Positions 38,608-46,968 of a DNA stretch of 48,871 nucleotides are shown here, in pieces. This DNA comes from a virus, in the IMG/VR virus record IMGVR_UViG_3300033388_007161, positions 1 through 48,871 of that record. The stretch is one strand, 5' to 3'. The number at the start of each line of letters is the position of its first letter. Position 1 is the stretch's first letter. Position numbers and translations under genes: made by a program. The notes beneath the pieces were generated by a model. That model saw only the letters and a program-made list of their open reading frames with translations, made no database searches and was not told where the DNA came from.

Positions 38608-40302
38608 TTAATAGGTTTGAGAGTCTAAAATTGCCCTTACTTCCACCAATCCATTACTCCGTTTCGAAATTTCCCGAATCCTAAAAAGTACCGCAGAGAG
38701 TTGACCATTTGAATATAATGCCCTGTCTCTAGTTAATTTCACCTTTTCAGTCGGGACTTGGTTGTAGCCAATCCCAAAATCTGAAAAATAAACCTCAAGT
38801 CGAGGGGTCTCATACATGGATTTCAAAGAAGATGCCAGATTTTGAGCATCGGTTGAATTTTTCAAATAAGTTTCAACTTCAAGAGTTTCCTCGTTTCGAT
38901 ATAGATATTTCGCCACATCTGAAGTCGTTTCATATACAGAGAAAGTTCTTTTTGCGGGATTCTCATTATATTTGATTTTATAGTTGTATTTTACTGTGTC
39001 AATCCGCTGTGACATTTGAAAATTGACGAAATATTCATCTCTAAGATGAGGTGTTCCAGATGGTTCGCCTGATTCAAAAACGATGGGAGCTAATTTTCCA
39101 TTCAGCGTGGGAATCAGCTTGAACAAACAACTTGCTTCTAATCTTTCCACAAATTCCTGAAAAGATGTTTCAGAATCAAGATATATCGCTAATTCCTGAG
39201 TTCTATCTGTTTTAAGGTTGGAAAATTCAGTTAAATCCAAATTTGAGTCAGAAATATCCAAAACATCATTTAATACCTTTTTCAGGATATCTGAGACATT
39301 GGTCATGAGGCTTGAGTCGGCGTTTTTATAACCTTTTGCTTCAACTAAGATTTCTGATGGTGTGGATCGAAGCGTGAATCTGGCTGATTGTTCTCCGCCA
39401 TCTCCAAATTGTGAAACATCTTTGTTTCCCATTTGCTGGGATTTTGAGCCAACCTGGACTTCAGATGGTGTATATTGTGAAAGGATGGCTATTCTGGCCG
39501 TTCCTGAAGGTGAACCTATTTTTTTAAACCAAAGGACTACCCGTGTTATATAAAAATCATTTCCTGCTGGAGTGACAAAGCTCTGAGCAATTCTGGTTCT
39601 TGTTGTAGTGTCTCGAAAATTATAGTATCCCCAGCTTGGCCGCCATTTTACAAAGCTAACCTTTAATTCTTCAGAACCAGATTCAAGGTCATCCTTACCG
39701 TAGATTTCAAAGTTTAAATCATAACTTTGACCAGTCCAATTTCCAGCCCCATCTATCTCAAAAGCCTGACCATCACCATAACCAACAGTAGTTCCCGCCA
39801 CCTGAAGATAATTCGAGCCATCTATCGCAAAATCAGCTTCAAGGACAAAATAATAGGTAGTAGAAGCTGAAAGTTTTGGTGTTCCCGTAAGAGTAAATTC
39901 ACAATTTACTAAGTCTTCTGTGTAATCAGAGCTAGGAGTTAAAGTTTCTCCATCTGCAGTAATTGATTCAATACTATATAATCCCCCCAAGGATTCATCG
40001 CAAATTTTATATTTGAGTTGCGTGGTGTCAATACAGACAGGAATAATATTTGATTTGTGGCCAAAAAGAAGGGGAATAGGCTGGCCATCTGCATTCGGGT
40101 CGAGATTAGGATAATCGGTAGTATTGTATCGTTTTCTAGGAATGATTACATCTAACACTTCTTTTCCCTCTCCCTTTTCGGGAATGAATCCAATAGCTGG
40201 GATTCTCCCATATTCCATGTCTCCAATCCAGACGAAATATTGGGAGTCGGCATAAGGGATTCTCCCGTATTCCATTGAGCCAATGAATTTTGCACTACCC
40301 AC
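38608..40302 (-). CDS. Tail hub/baseplate protein, C-terminal-type part
   Basis: This 564-residue protein starts with a short duplicated MEYGRIP motif, then RKRYNTTDYPNLDPNADG and QPIPLLFG, which in related hub proteins directly follows an N-terminal domain like the one at 41512-42183. Inserted domains and SPSDYTEDLV-like strands follow. The C-terminal part resembles hub domains (TLNGKLAPIVFE, VKYNYKIKYNENPAK). It appears to be half of a hub split by two genes. It should sit at the tail tip. Confidence 0.68.
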   Translation of the reverse strand: MGSAKFIGSMEYGRIPYADSQYFVWIGDMEYGRIPAIGFIPEKGEGKEVLDVIIPRKRYNTTDYPNLDPNADGQPIPLLFGHKSNIIPVCIDTTQLKYKICDESLGGLYSIESITADGETLTPSSDYTEDLVNCEFTLTGTPKLSASTTYYFVLEADFAIDGSNYLQVAGTTVGYGDGQAFEIDGAGNWTGQSYDLNFEIYGKDDLESGSEELKVSFVKWRPSWGYYNFRDTTTRTRIAQSFVTPAGNDFYITRVVLWFKKIGSPSGTARIAILSQYTPSEVQVGSKSQQMGNKDVSQFGDGGEQSARFTLRSTPSEILVEAKGYKNADSSLMTNVSDILKKVLNDVLDISDSNLDLTEFSNLKTDRTQELAIYLDSETSFQEFVERLEASCLFKLIPTLNGKLAPIVFESGEPSGTPHLRDEYFVNFQMSQRIDTVKYNYKIKYNENPAKRTFSVYETTSDVAKYLYRNEETLEVETYLKNSTDAQNLASSLKSMYETPRLEVYFSDFGIGYNQVPTEKVKLTRDRALYSNGQLSAVLFRIREISKRSNGLVEVRAILDSQTY

Positions 40303-40307
40303 ACCCT

Positions 40308-40724
40308 TTACTCCAGATTATCAAAATAAGCCCGTTTTTCTCCGTTATCATATTGGCAAGGATTTATTAATTGGACTAAATATACCTTTTTTGAAGCGAT
40401 AAAATTTGCCTCAATTTTCTCCCATACTCCACTTCCTGAGGCTGAAGCCTCAGCTTTTATTTCTCTTGTATCAGGGTCAATAATTCTCATATATATCTTT
40501 CCCGCCTCTGGTGGATATACATATACAGAGACAGTCACATCTCCAGCATTGCAGGCATACCAAACTTCGCAAATTCCGCCATGTTTCAACTCAAGTGTAT
40601 ATGAATCGGCATATACTATATCTGATTGAATCCTGAATCTATTTTGTAGAGGCCAGGGATTCACACCATAAAGCAAGTTTTCGGACTCGCTAATTGTGAT
40701 TGAAACCCCGTTATAATCAGCCAT
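40308..40724 (-). CDS. Small beta-rich tail-tip protein
   Basis: This 138-residue protein has a beta-sandwich look (YTLELKHGGICEVWYACNAG, VYVYPPEAGKIYMRIID) and resembles carbohydrate-binding or fibre domains. It lies between the two hub-like genes. Its position suggests a tail-tip addition. No family named. Confidence 0.62.
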   Translation of the reverse strand: MADYNGVSITISESENLLYGVNPWPLQNRFRIQSDIVYADSYTLELKHGGICEVWYACNAGDVTVSVYVYPPEAGKIYMRIIDPDTREIKAEASASGSGVWEKIEANFIASKKVYLVQLINPCQYDNGEKRAYFDNLE

Positions 40725-40727
40725 TTT

Positions 40728-41501
40728 TTAAGCCTTTTTCACAAGAAAACCATAAGTTCCATTATCCACAACCAGCCATTCGTATCCATCTAGACTTACC
40801 GTTTGTCCATTTGTGAGACCAACCTGAGAAGAATGATATCTACATATATTTTCGAGCTGTCCCATAGCTTTTTTTGTTGCATTATTTACTATGATAGTCT
40901 CAAATATAAGGATAGTAGAAGCTATAGTTGTTAGTGTTTGGTGGCCCGAGGTGTATTCTCTCGCATGAATTATATTTCCAACATTTCCATCTTCATCAAA
41001 AAGACATGCCCAGCCAGCAGTTGAGGAAGAATTATAATATCCAATAGGATTACCCCCCGATGAAGAACTAGTAGCAACAATGGCACATGGCATATTTTTT
41101 GAGGTATCAAATCGCTTTAGTTGGCCGATGTAGTATCCTCGGCCATCTGTAAGTTCTATAAAAACAAATCTATGGTTTGAAACAGCAATACCATATCCAC
41201 CACTGGGTTTTTGGATATACATAGAATACGTATTTATTGTTGTTAGACTATTTCCTATTCCAGCGTGAGAGCCTGAGTCCCAACCTTCCCAAAGCTCGAC
41301 AATGGCGTAATCTGTATAGTTGTCATCTACTTTGACATAATAATCCACATTGGCTGAGGCATCGTAGTTTCGATAAACTTTTGCATTTGTTCCTGCTGAA
41401 GCATCATAAACTGACCAATAATCATTTGCTACCAAATATGTATCTAGGACTGTAAGTAAAGCCCCAGCTGTTTGGCTCATTGTTCCTTCATCCCAAGCCA
41501 T
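40728..41501 (-). CDS. Virion tail structural protein
   Basis: This 257-residue protein is serine/tyrosine rich, with an N-terminal TAGALLTVLDTYLVANDYW and strands such as YYVKVDDNYTDYAIVELWEG; a C-terminal DGYEWLVVDNGTYGFLVKKA closes the domain. Similar proteins occur among phage tail-tip genes. It lies within the split hub region. Function unknown. Confidence 0.65.
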   Translation of the reverse strand: MAWDEGTMSQTAGALLTVLDTYLVANDYWSVYDASAGTNAKVYRNYDASANVDYYVKVDDNYTDYAIVELWEGWDSGSHAGIGNSLTTINTYSMYIQKPSGGYGIAVSNHRFVFIELTDGRGYYIGQLKRFDTSKNMPCAIVATSSSSGGNPIGYYNSSSTAGWACLFDEDGNVGNIIHAREYTSGHQTLTTIASTILIFETIIVNNATKKAMGQLENICRYHSSQVGLTNGQTVSLDGYEWLVVDNGTYGFLVKKA

Positions 41502-41511
41502 GTTTCACCCC

Positions 41512-42183
41512 TTACAAGACAAATTTCCTTAAATCTTCAACGGTTATTTCTATATATGTGTCCGACCAAACGATATTTCCCGTCCATCCATTCCAAAGAG
41601 TAATATAGTCGGAATAATCAGCCCCCTTCTTTCCTACCTTAATGAGAATCCTTTTGGCCGTGTAGATATAATCATATAGTTTTTGGTCGAAATAACCATC
41701 AGCATTGATAAGCCTTATTGGTCCAATAGATTTCTGAATTCCCCCTTCTGAAAAATCAGATACCGCAAGGCTTATATCAGGAATGCTGGCATCATCCAAA
41801 ACGGGACGGTAAAATTTTCCATTGAAAACAATCTCATCTGAGCCTTCGTATTGTTTCGAAGTAAAATATTCCCACCAAAAAGAGGCGATGACATAGCCTC
41901 CACCGCCCGGGTCGTCCGAGCCGGAAGTATGGACATAAAGGCGATTGTTAGAACTGTCGAAATACCAGCTTGAGGCATTGGAATCACAATCTGACAAACT
42001 TGCCCTTTCTGTATAATCTGTGCCGTCTTCCTGGACTCTGGATGGTTCACCTTCTGAATGAGAAAGGTAGTAACAATTTGTATATGTCTCGTCTTGTGTC
42101 CAACTCTCGGTATCAAGGCGTCTAGCCGGCTCTATCTCCACAAGGAAAACAAGATTGTCTTTCTGAGTTATAGTTATAGCCAC
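41512..42183 (-). CDS. Tail hub N-terminal-type protein
   Basis: This 223-residue protein has a LVFLVEIEPARR start, a YYLSHSEGEPSR region and a C-terminal ISLAVSDFSEGG, INADGYFDQKLYDYIYTAKR and a final EDLRKFVL. In comparable phage hub proteins this end is followed at once by the RYNTTDYPNLD block now found at the start of the 38608-40302 product. Likely the N-terminal half of a split hub. Confidence 0.68.
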   Translation of the reverse strand: MAITITQKDNLVFLVEIEPARRLDTESWTQDETYTNCYYLSHSEGEPSRVQEDGTDYTERASLSDCDSNASSWYFDSSNNRLYVHTSGSDDPGGGGYVIASFWWEYFTSKQYEGSDEIVFNGKFYRPVLDDASIPDISLAVSDFSEGGIQKSIGPIRLINADGYFDQKLYDYIYTAKRILIKVGKKGADYSDYITLWNGWTGNIVWSDTYIEITVEDLRKFVL

Positions 42184-42932
42184 TATCTTGCCTCCTCAAG
42201 TTCAAGGCGAAATTCATATCTGTCGGAGTCGGGAATATTCGCCACAACCCAAGCCGCAGAGTTTAAGACGTAAAAAGTCGAAGATGACGGAGAAGAAGAA
42301 TCCTCGCAGAAAAAATAAGGGATAGACTGACCCACCGAGTCAAAAATTGTTTCAAGATTAGATTTGTCGGTTGAGATTAATCCTCGGAAAGTATATGAAA
42401 ATCGTTTATATCGTTCTTTTTGGTTACTAGCAACCTGACCATTTGCCGAAAAAACTAAATCAGAAGGGTCAATATATTGGTATTCATAGCCATATGAGTA
42501 TACCTTCGATAGTTCTACATAATCACCTAAAAATACCCGGCCTATTCTCAGGTAACCATCACTGTTTCCGGTATCATCAATATAAATTCTCCACCACCGG
42601 TAACTTTGAGCTGAAGACCAGAATTTTACAATTATATCTGAGGTTATGGTAAGTGTCTCATCTACCGCCGGAGTAGTCCAGCTATCCGAGGAATTGGCTT
42701 GAATTTTCAAGGTAGCTCCGGCTGTAAAGTTGTGGTATTTAATTGTAAGGGCCTTAATATCCTGGGCTGACCCCAAATCCACTTTCAGCCACTCACCGGA
42801 CACCCCGGTTGATTTCCAGTATTTCTTCCACCAATGGTGCTGAGTATTTGAAGCTGGAAAATCTGAATTTTCAGAACTAGCGGTCAATGTGCCTGAATCC
42901 CAAAGATTGTTATACATAAATTTTACAGCCAT
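42183..42932 (-). CDS. Distal tail-type protein with discoidin-like domain
   Basis: This 249-residue protein has an N-terminal F5/8 type C (discoidin)-like sandwich (about 15-140; STGVSGEWLKVDLGSAQDIK), then a distal-tail-like C-terminal half (YVELSKVYSYGYEYQYID, NLETIFDSVGQSIPYFF). It follows the tape measure gene, the usual place of distal tail proteins. The lectin-like domain may bind cell-wall sugar. Confidence 0.72.
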   Translation of the reverse strand: MAVKFMYNNLWDSGTLTASSENSDFPASNTQHHWWKKYWKSTGVSGEWLKVDLGSAQDIKALTIKYHNFTAGATLKIQANSSDSWTTPAVDETLTITSDIIVKFWSSAQSYRWWRIYIDDTGNSDGYLRIGRVFLGDYVELSKVYSYGYEYQYIDPSDLVFSANGQVASNQKERYKRFSYTFRGLISTDKSNLETIFDSVGQSIPYFFCEDSSSPSSSTFYVLNSAAWVVANIPDSDRYEFRLELEEAR

Positions 42933-42935
42933 TTT

Positions 42936-45383
42936 TTACCCCGAAACTGAATTTATAGGCACTCGGAGACGGCCAGAAGCAAGTTGGTTTTGAATCCAAT
43001 CGCTTATTTCCCGTCCACCGCCTCGCTGAATGAAATCCTTGAAAGACTGAGCATCGAGAGCCTGAACGGTCATTTGAAGTGTCACATTTAGGTTGGGAGA
43101 TGAGGTGGGGATTTTACTTGCCCGGTATTCTCGGAGAGGTATGACTATTTCTGGCTCTCTTTCAGCTATGGTTGCAAGCTGAGGCGTCCAGGCAATGCCC
43201 CCCGCCTGAAAACCCTTCACTCTTTTGCCCAATCTATTTATTGCCGAAATAATACCTCGTATTCCTGAGGCTATGGCTGAATTGGAGTTACTTATATCTT
43301 TTGCCAAACCTCTTATCCATCCTAATTTTTCATTCACGTGGTCAATTTTCTTTCCAAATCCACCCCACATCCCAGCTAATTTTTTATTGACATCATCTAA
43401 TTTTTCATTGATAGCCGTTAAATAGACCCAGTTTTGCTCTTCAAGAAGCTTAGCTATATATTCGTTGCCACCTTTTTTTCCTTTGCCCCAAATTTTACTC
43501 ATCCATCCTTGTACCCACTTAAATGATGCGTAAATAGCCAATGCCACAGCTGCTACTGTTAAAATATCCGCAGATGCACCGGCTAAAATTTTTGCTGATT
43601 TAGCAATTGCTTTTGAAAGTGACACTAATGATGCTCCAACACTCTCTCCCACACCTTTGAGTGCAGTTGTCATCGTTGAAATTGATGACCCAAGTGACGA
43701 GGTTATGCTAGAGGCAGCCGAGGTTGCGCCAGAAATGAGATTTTTTATAAAGTTTACACTCCACTCGGCCACCATTTCACCGATAACACGGAAAAATGAT
43801 TTTTTTACATCTTCCCAGAGATCAGAAAGAAATTCTTTAAATGTCTTTGTTCCCTCAAGCCAATTTTGGATTGTATTCGCCCAGCCTGTGGCGATATCAT
43901 TATAAAGACCATCGAAATAATTATTTATTCTCTGTGTGGTCTTTTGTGTTTCATGTGAAAGACTTTCAAGGCTTTCCGGGACTTTTTCAATGACATCTTT
44001 AAAATCTCTTGCTCCAGGAATAGCAGTTTCAAGAAAACCATCTTTCAAGGTAGCTTGAGCTTGTTTAAGAACATCTGTGAGATTAACCACTACCGGGATG
44101 ACTCCTTTATAGCTTACAACCATTGAGCTTGCACTTTGGATATTTGTTTCGATTGTTTTTATAAGAGCTTTAAACCCCTCATTCAAATTATCAGTGGATT
44201 TCTCGGCCTCTTTTTCTTCTTTTTCCATATCTTCAAGTTTTCTATCATATCCGTCAATAACAGCTTGTCCGCCATAAATTTCTGCATGTAATTCCCAGAG
44301 TTTTCTATTTAATTCATCTCCACTATATTTTAATTTCAACCAAGCAGCTTGAGTTTTATACGAGACATCCCGAACTCGTTGAGACCAAAAATTAACCGCC
44401 TTCAATCCTTTGTTTAGCATGGGAATGGCAATTTTAGCAATCTTTTCCATTGCGTCAAACAAATTCATGATTGCAGTAGCTGCACCTTCAGCCCACTCTT
44501 GCAATTTTCCGGTTTTTATTAACTCATCTAATTTTTCATTAAATTTACTCAATCTTTCTTTGAGATAATCAAATACCCCCGCCTTCATCACAGCATCTCT
44601 GAATTGAAACCATTTATCCTGAAGCATCGAGACAGTGCCAGCCCAGGTAGTAGAGAGTTTATCGGCCGCCCCAGCTATTTTACCTTGCGGATCGGTGAAG
44701 GCCTCAAACATAATTCGCCTGAATTCTGGCAGGCTGACTTTCGTAATATCATCAATGCCATATTTCATCCGAGCAAAGTCTTTTATGATTTGCAGGATGC
44801 CACGTTCACGAAAAATATCAGCTGCACCTGCACCACCAGCGAATGCTCGTCCTAATGCCGAGGCCGCCTCAGGAAGTTTCATTCCCATTACAGCCGCCAG
44901 GTCGGTCAAAACAGGAGTCCATTGTTGCAAATCTGCTCCCATTGCGGTGAGAGTAGTTCCTGATTCAATCACCTCTTGAAGGGTAAAGGGAACCTTAGCG
45001 GCAGTTTTTCTAAAAAACTCCATCGCTTTGGTGGCGGCTTCCTGCGAGCCAAGCAAAGTTTCAAGACGAAGTCTATATTGCTCAGTTGAAGAGGCAACCG
45101 ACATAAAAGAACTCGCCAGCTTCCCAATTCCTCGTATTCCAATATATGCTCCAGCCAACCCAAGGATGGATTTCCTTAATGAACTAATTGCAGTCGAGGT
45201 TTTACTGGCGGTGTTTCCCGCATTTTTCAGGGCGGGTGTAAGAGTAGAGTTGGTTGTCTTTCCTACTTGAGAAATTTTTGAGCCAACATTCTTCATTGCT
45301 CTCTCTGCCTCAGATAACCCCCGCTTCAATTTAGAGGTATCCATAGACAGAGAGACAAAAAGTTGACCTATGTTTTTAGCCAT
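42936..45383 (-). CDS. Tape measure protein
   Basis: This 815-residue protein has tape-measure features: long helices, a hydrophobic central part (residues about 600-640), many alanine/serine repeats, and an N-terminal MAKNIGQLFVSLSMDTSKLK. It follows the tail chaperone pair. Its length sets tail length, suggesting a tail of about 120 nm if the usual 0.15 nm per residue rule holds. It may form a channel through the inner membrane at ejection. Confidence 0.88.
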   Translation of the reverse strand: MAKNIGQLFVSLSMDTSKLKRGLSEAERAMKNVGSKISQVGKTTNSTLTPALKNAGNTASKTSTAISSLRKSILGLAGAYIGIRGIGKLASSFMSVASSTEQYRLRLETLLGSQEAATKAMEFFRKTAAKVPFTLQEVIESGTTLTAMGADLQQWTPVLTDLAAVMGMKLPEAASALGRAFAGGAGAADIFRERGILQIIKDFARMKYGIDDITKVSLPEFRRIMFEAFTDPQGKIAGAADKLSTTWAGTVSMLQDKWFQFRDAVMKAGVFDYLKERLSKFNEKLDELIKTGKLQEWAEGAATAIMNLFDAMEKIAKIAIPMLNKGLKAVNFWSQRVRDVSYKTQAAWLKLKYSGDELNRKLWELHAEIYGGQAVIDGYDRKLEDMEKEEKEAEKSTDNLNEGFKALIKTIETNIQSASSMVVSYKGVIPVVVNLTDVLKQAQATLKDGFLETAIPGARDFKDVIEKVPESLESLSHETQKTTQRINNYFDGLYNDIATGWANTIQNWLEGTKTFKEFLSDLWEDVKKSFFRVIGEMVAEWSVNFIKNLISGATSAASSITSSLGSSISTMTTALKGVGESVGASLVSLSKAIAKSAKILAGASADILTVAAVALAIYASFKWVQGWMSKIWGKGKKGGNEYIAKLLEEQNWVYLTAINEKLDDVNKKLAGMWGGFGKKIDHVNEKLGWIRGLAKDISNSNSAIASGIRGIISAINRLGKRVKGFQAGGIAWTPQLATIAEREPEIVIPLREYRASKIPTSSPNLNVTLQMTVQALDAQSFKDFIQRGGGREISDWIQNQLASGRLRVPINSVSG

Positions 45384-45388
45384 TTTTC

Positions 45389-45634
45389 CTATTCCTTGAC
45401 ATAGTCATCTTTAATGAGCCGCCAAAATTTTTTCTTGTGTTCTTTAGCAATTTCTTTCACAATTTTGCGGATTTCTTCTGGAGATTTGATTTTTACCTCA
45501 TCTGAAGGCCATCGAATTAAATCCCGAGGCCGAACTGCCCTTTTTGTCCAGCCTGAATAATTGATAATCCAGCATGCAAGAATAGCGTTTAGCTCTACCT
45601 TTTTTCGAAATCGCCTTTCATACCCCTTCGCCAT
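45389..45634 (-). CDS. Tail assembly chaperone, frameshift extension
   Basis: The frame is open upstream of ATG 45634 to the slippery site, and that part encodes ALGELNLTPDVFWSLTPREL, a block conserved in tail chaperone C-terminal parts. It is therefore normally made as a -1 frameshift product from the 45721-46062 gene. The independent ATG may not be used. The product binds the tape measure. Confidence 0.75.
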   Translation of the reverse strand: MAKGYERRFRKKVELNAILACWIINYSGWTKRAVRPRDLIRWPSDEVKIKSPEEIRKIVKEIAKEHKKKFWRLIKDDYVKE

Positions 45635-45720
45635 ATCCTCGAGTTCCCGAGGAGTAAGAGACCAGAAGACATCTGGCGTGAGATTGAGTTCGCCGAGGGC
45701 GAACCGATATGAATCCTCAA

Positions 45721-46062
45721 TCAGGTTTTTTTCTCCGCTTCGCCCCCGGTCGTCTCTTTTTTTTTCTCGTCACCGCTTCCAAAACTTAGACTTATGGCCT
45801 CTTCAATTTTTGAGGTGATGGTATTGAGCTGGGAGATATCAATCCACTCTCCGACTTCTTCAGGTGTTAGCGATTTGTCTTCATGGAGAAGACCTGCCCA
45901 GAGCAATGCCCGGACATGCTTCAGCGACATTGCACCGCTTAGAATTTGGTCGAAATTTGCAATGGGAATACCAAACTCTTCCTCAAGTGCAATAAGTGAA
46001 TTGAAAGTATAGCGGAGAGAACGGCGTTTTCCCCCAATCTCAATTGATACTGCCTGCTTCAT
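45721..46062 (-). CDS. Tail assembly chaperone, short form
   Basis: This 113-residue protein has the typical chaperone N-terminal fold (VSIEIGGKRRSLRYTFNSLI, LEEEFG, VRALLWAGL, LTPEEVGEWI) and an acidic/lysine-rich tail ending near the slippery A-run. It makes the G-like short form; the frameshift makes the longer form. It guides the tape measure and tail tube assembly. Confidence 0.85.
   Translation of the reverse strand: MKQAVSIEIGGKRRSLRYTFNSLIALEEEFGIPIANFDQILSGAMSLKHVRALLWAGLLHEDKSLTPEEVGEWIDISQLNTITSKIEEAISLSFGSGDEKKKETTGGEAEKKT
45726..45732 (-). promoter_or_regulatory. Programmed -1 ribosomal frameshift site
   Basis: Seven A (minus strand) at 45732-45726, six bases ahead of the chaperone stop 45723-45721. 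A -1 shift gives ...EKK-NLIEDSYRFALGELNLTPD, leading straight into the conserved block. A single slippery homopolymer of A is used in other phages. Confidence 0.8.
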
Positions 46063-46113
46063 GCAGACCTCCCTTTTATTTTTTCACCAGAAGAAACCAC
46101 CATTTAGCTAGAA

Positions 46114-46509
46114 TTAGCTTGAAGATGCGGTGATGCCTCCGGTGATTTGAATCGAGGCAGTGGCTGTGAGAGCATCCTCGTAAGGGCCAGTGAAGACAAG
46201 AGAGGTAAGGATGCCTTCACCTGTATAAGTATTTCCGTCAGGCATGGTCACAACACAGGTGAGTGTAGATGGAGAACCTTCTGTGAAATGAGCTTGAAGA
46301 ACTTTCTTTGCCACATCATCATAGATATAGAGAGCATCTACATCAATGGTCACATCTCTACGACCGGCAAGATATTCTCCGTTCCGACCTGAATCTGCAG
46401 AAGTAGCATCTATTGTTGCCTGACTGAAAGAAATAGTCACTGTTCTTGCCGCCGCAAGAACATCTCCCTCAACAGAGAGAGTCATATTTTCACCGCTTAC
46501 AGCTGCCAT
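46114..46509 (-). CDS. Major tail tube protein
   Basis: This 131-residue protein is a TP901-1-like tail tube: NMTLSVEGDVLAAARTVTIS, TIDATSADSGRNGEYLAGRR, then VTMPDGNTYTGEGILTSLVF and TATASIQITGGI. Many rings stack to make the tube. It has GGAGG before ATG 46509. Lies between tail terminator and chaperones, the usual order. Confidence 0.88.
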   Translation of the reverse strand: MAAVSGENMTLSVEGDVLAAARTVTISFSQATIDATSADSGRNGEYLAGRRDVTIDVDALYIYDDVAKKVLQAHFTEGSPSTLTCVVTMPDGNTYTGEGILTSLVFTGPYEDALTATASIQITGGITASSS

Positions 46510-46541
46510 TTTTTCCTCCTTTTGGAATTTAAATTTAGAAT

Positions 46542-46958
46542 TTACACCATGTGGATTCTAAACCGGACAATACCATGGCGTATCGGATTGGCCGGTTCTG
46601 TATCGTCTATTGTTATATCGGCATAATCAAAAAGACAGATTAGCTCTGTGTATGAGTCAAAACTAAGGTTGGATGAAGTTATCGCCTGAACGATATTGTC
46701 AATCATATCTGAGGCTTCTTTATCCCCTTTGTAGTCGCTCCAGACATGAATAATCAAAACGTTTTCCTCAGCTGGAATATCCTGGGCAGAGAAAGAATCT
46801 GAGCGAGCACCAATTGGAGTTCCCAGGGTAATATACGGAAAAGAAGCATCTCTTGGTGCGTAATTGTATATGCTGTAATTTTTTGTCAGACTATGGGTAG
46901 TAAGACGATTGTAAACCGCCTTCATCAATTCAGTAAATCCAACTTTTCTTGTCACCAT
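46542..46958 (-). CDS. Tail completion/terminator protein (gp17-like)
   Basis: This 138-residue protein matches the gp17-like (DUF3168) family: an N-terminal FTELMKAVYNRLTTH, SFPYITLGTPIGARS, a NVLIIHVWSDYKGDKEA and a DYADITIDDTEP. It caps the tail tube and joins it to the connector. It follows the end of the large glycosyltransferase fusion by ten bases. Confidence 0.85.
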   Translation of the reverse strand: MVTRKVGFTELMKAVYNRLTTHSLTKNYSIYNYAPRDASFPYITLGTPIGARSDSFSAQDIPAEENVLIIHVWSDYKGDKEASDMIDNIVQAITSSNLSFDSYTELICLFDYADITIDDTEPANPIRHGIVRFRIHMV

Positions 46959-46968
46959 TTTTTATCAC

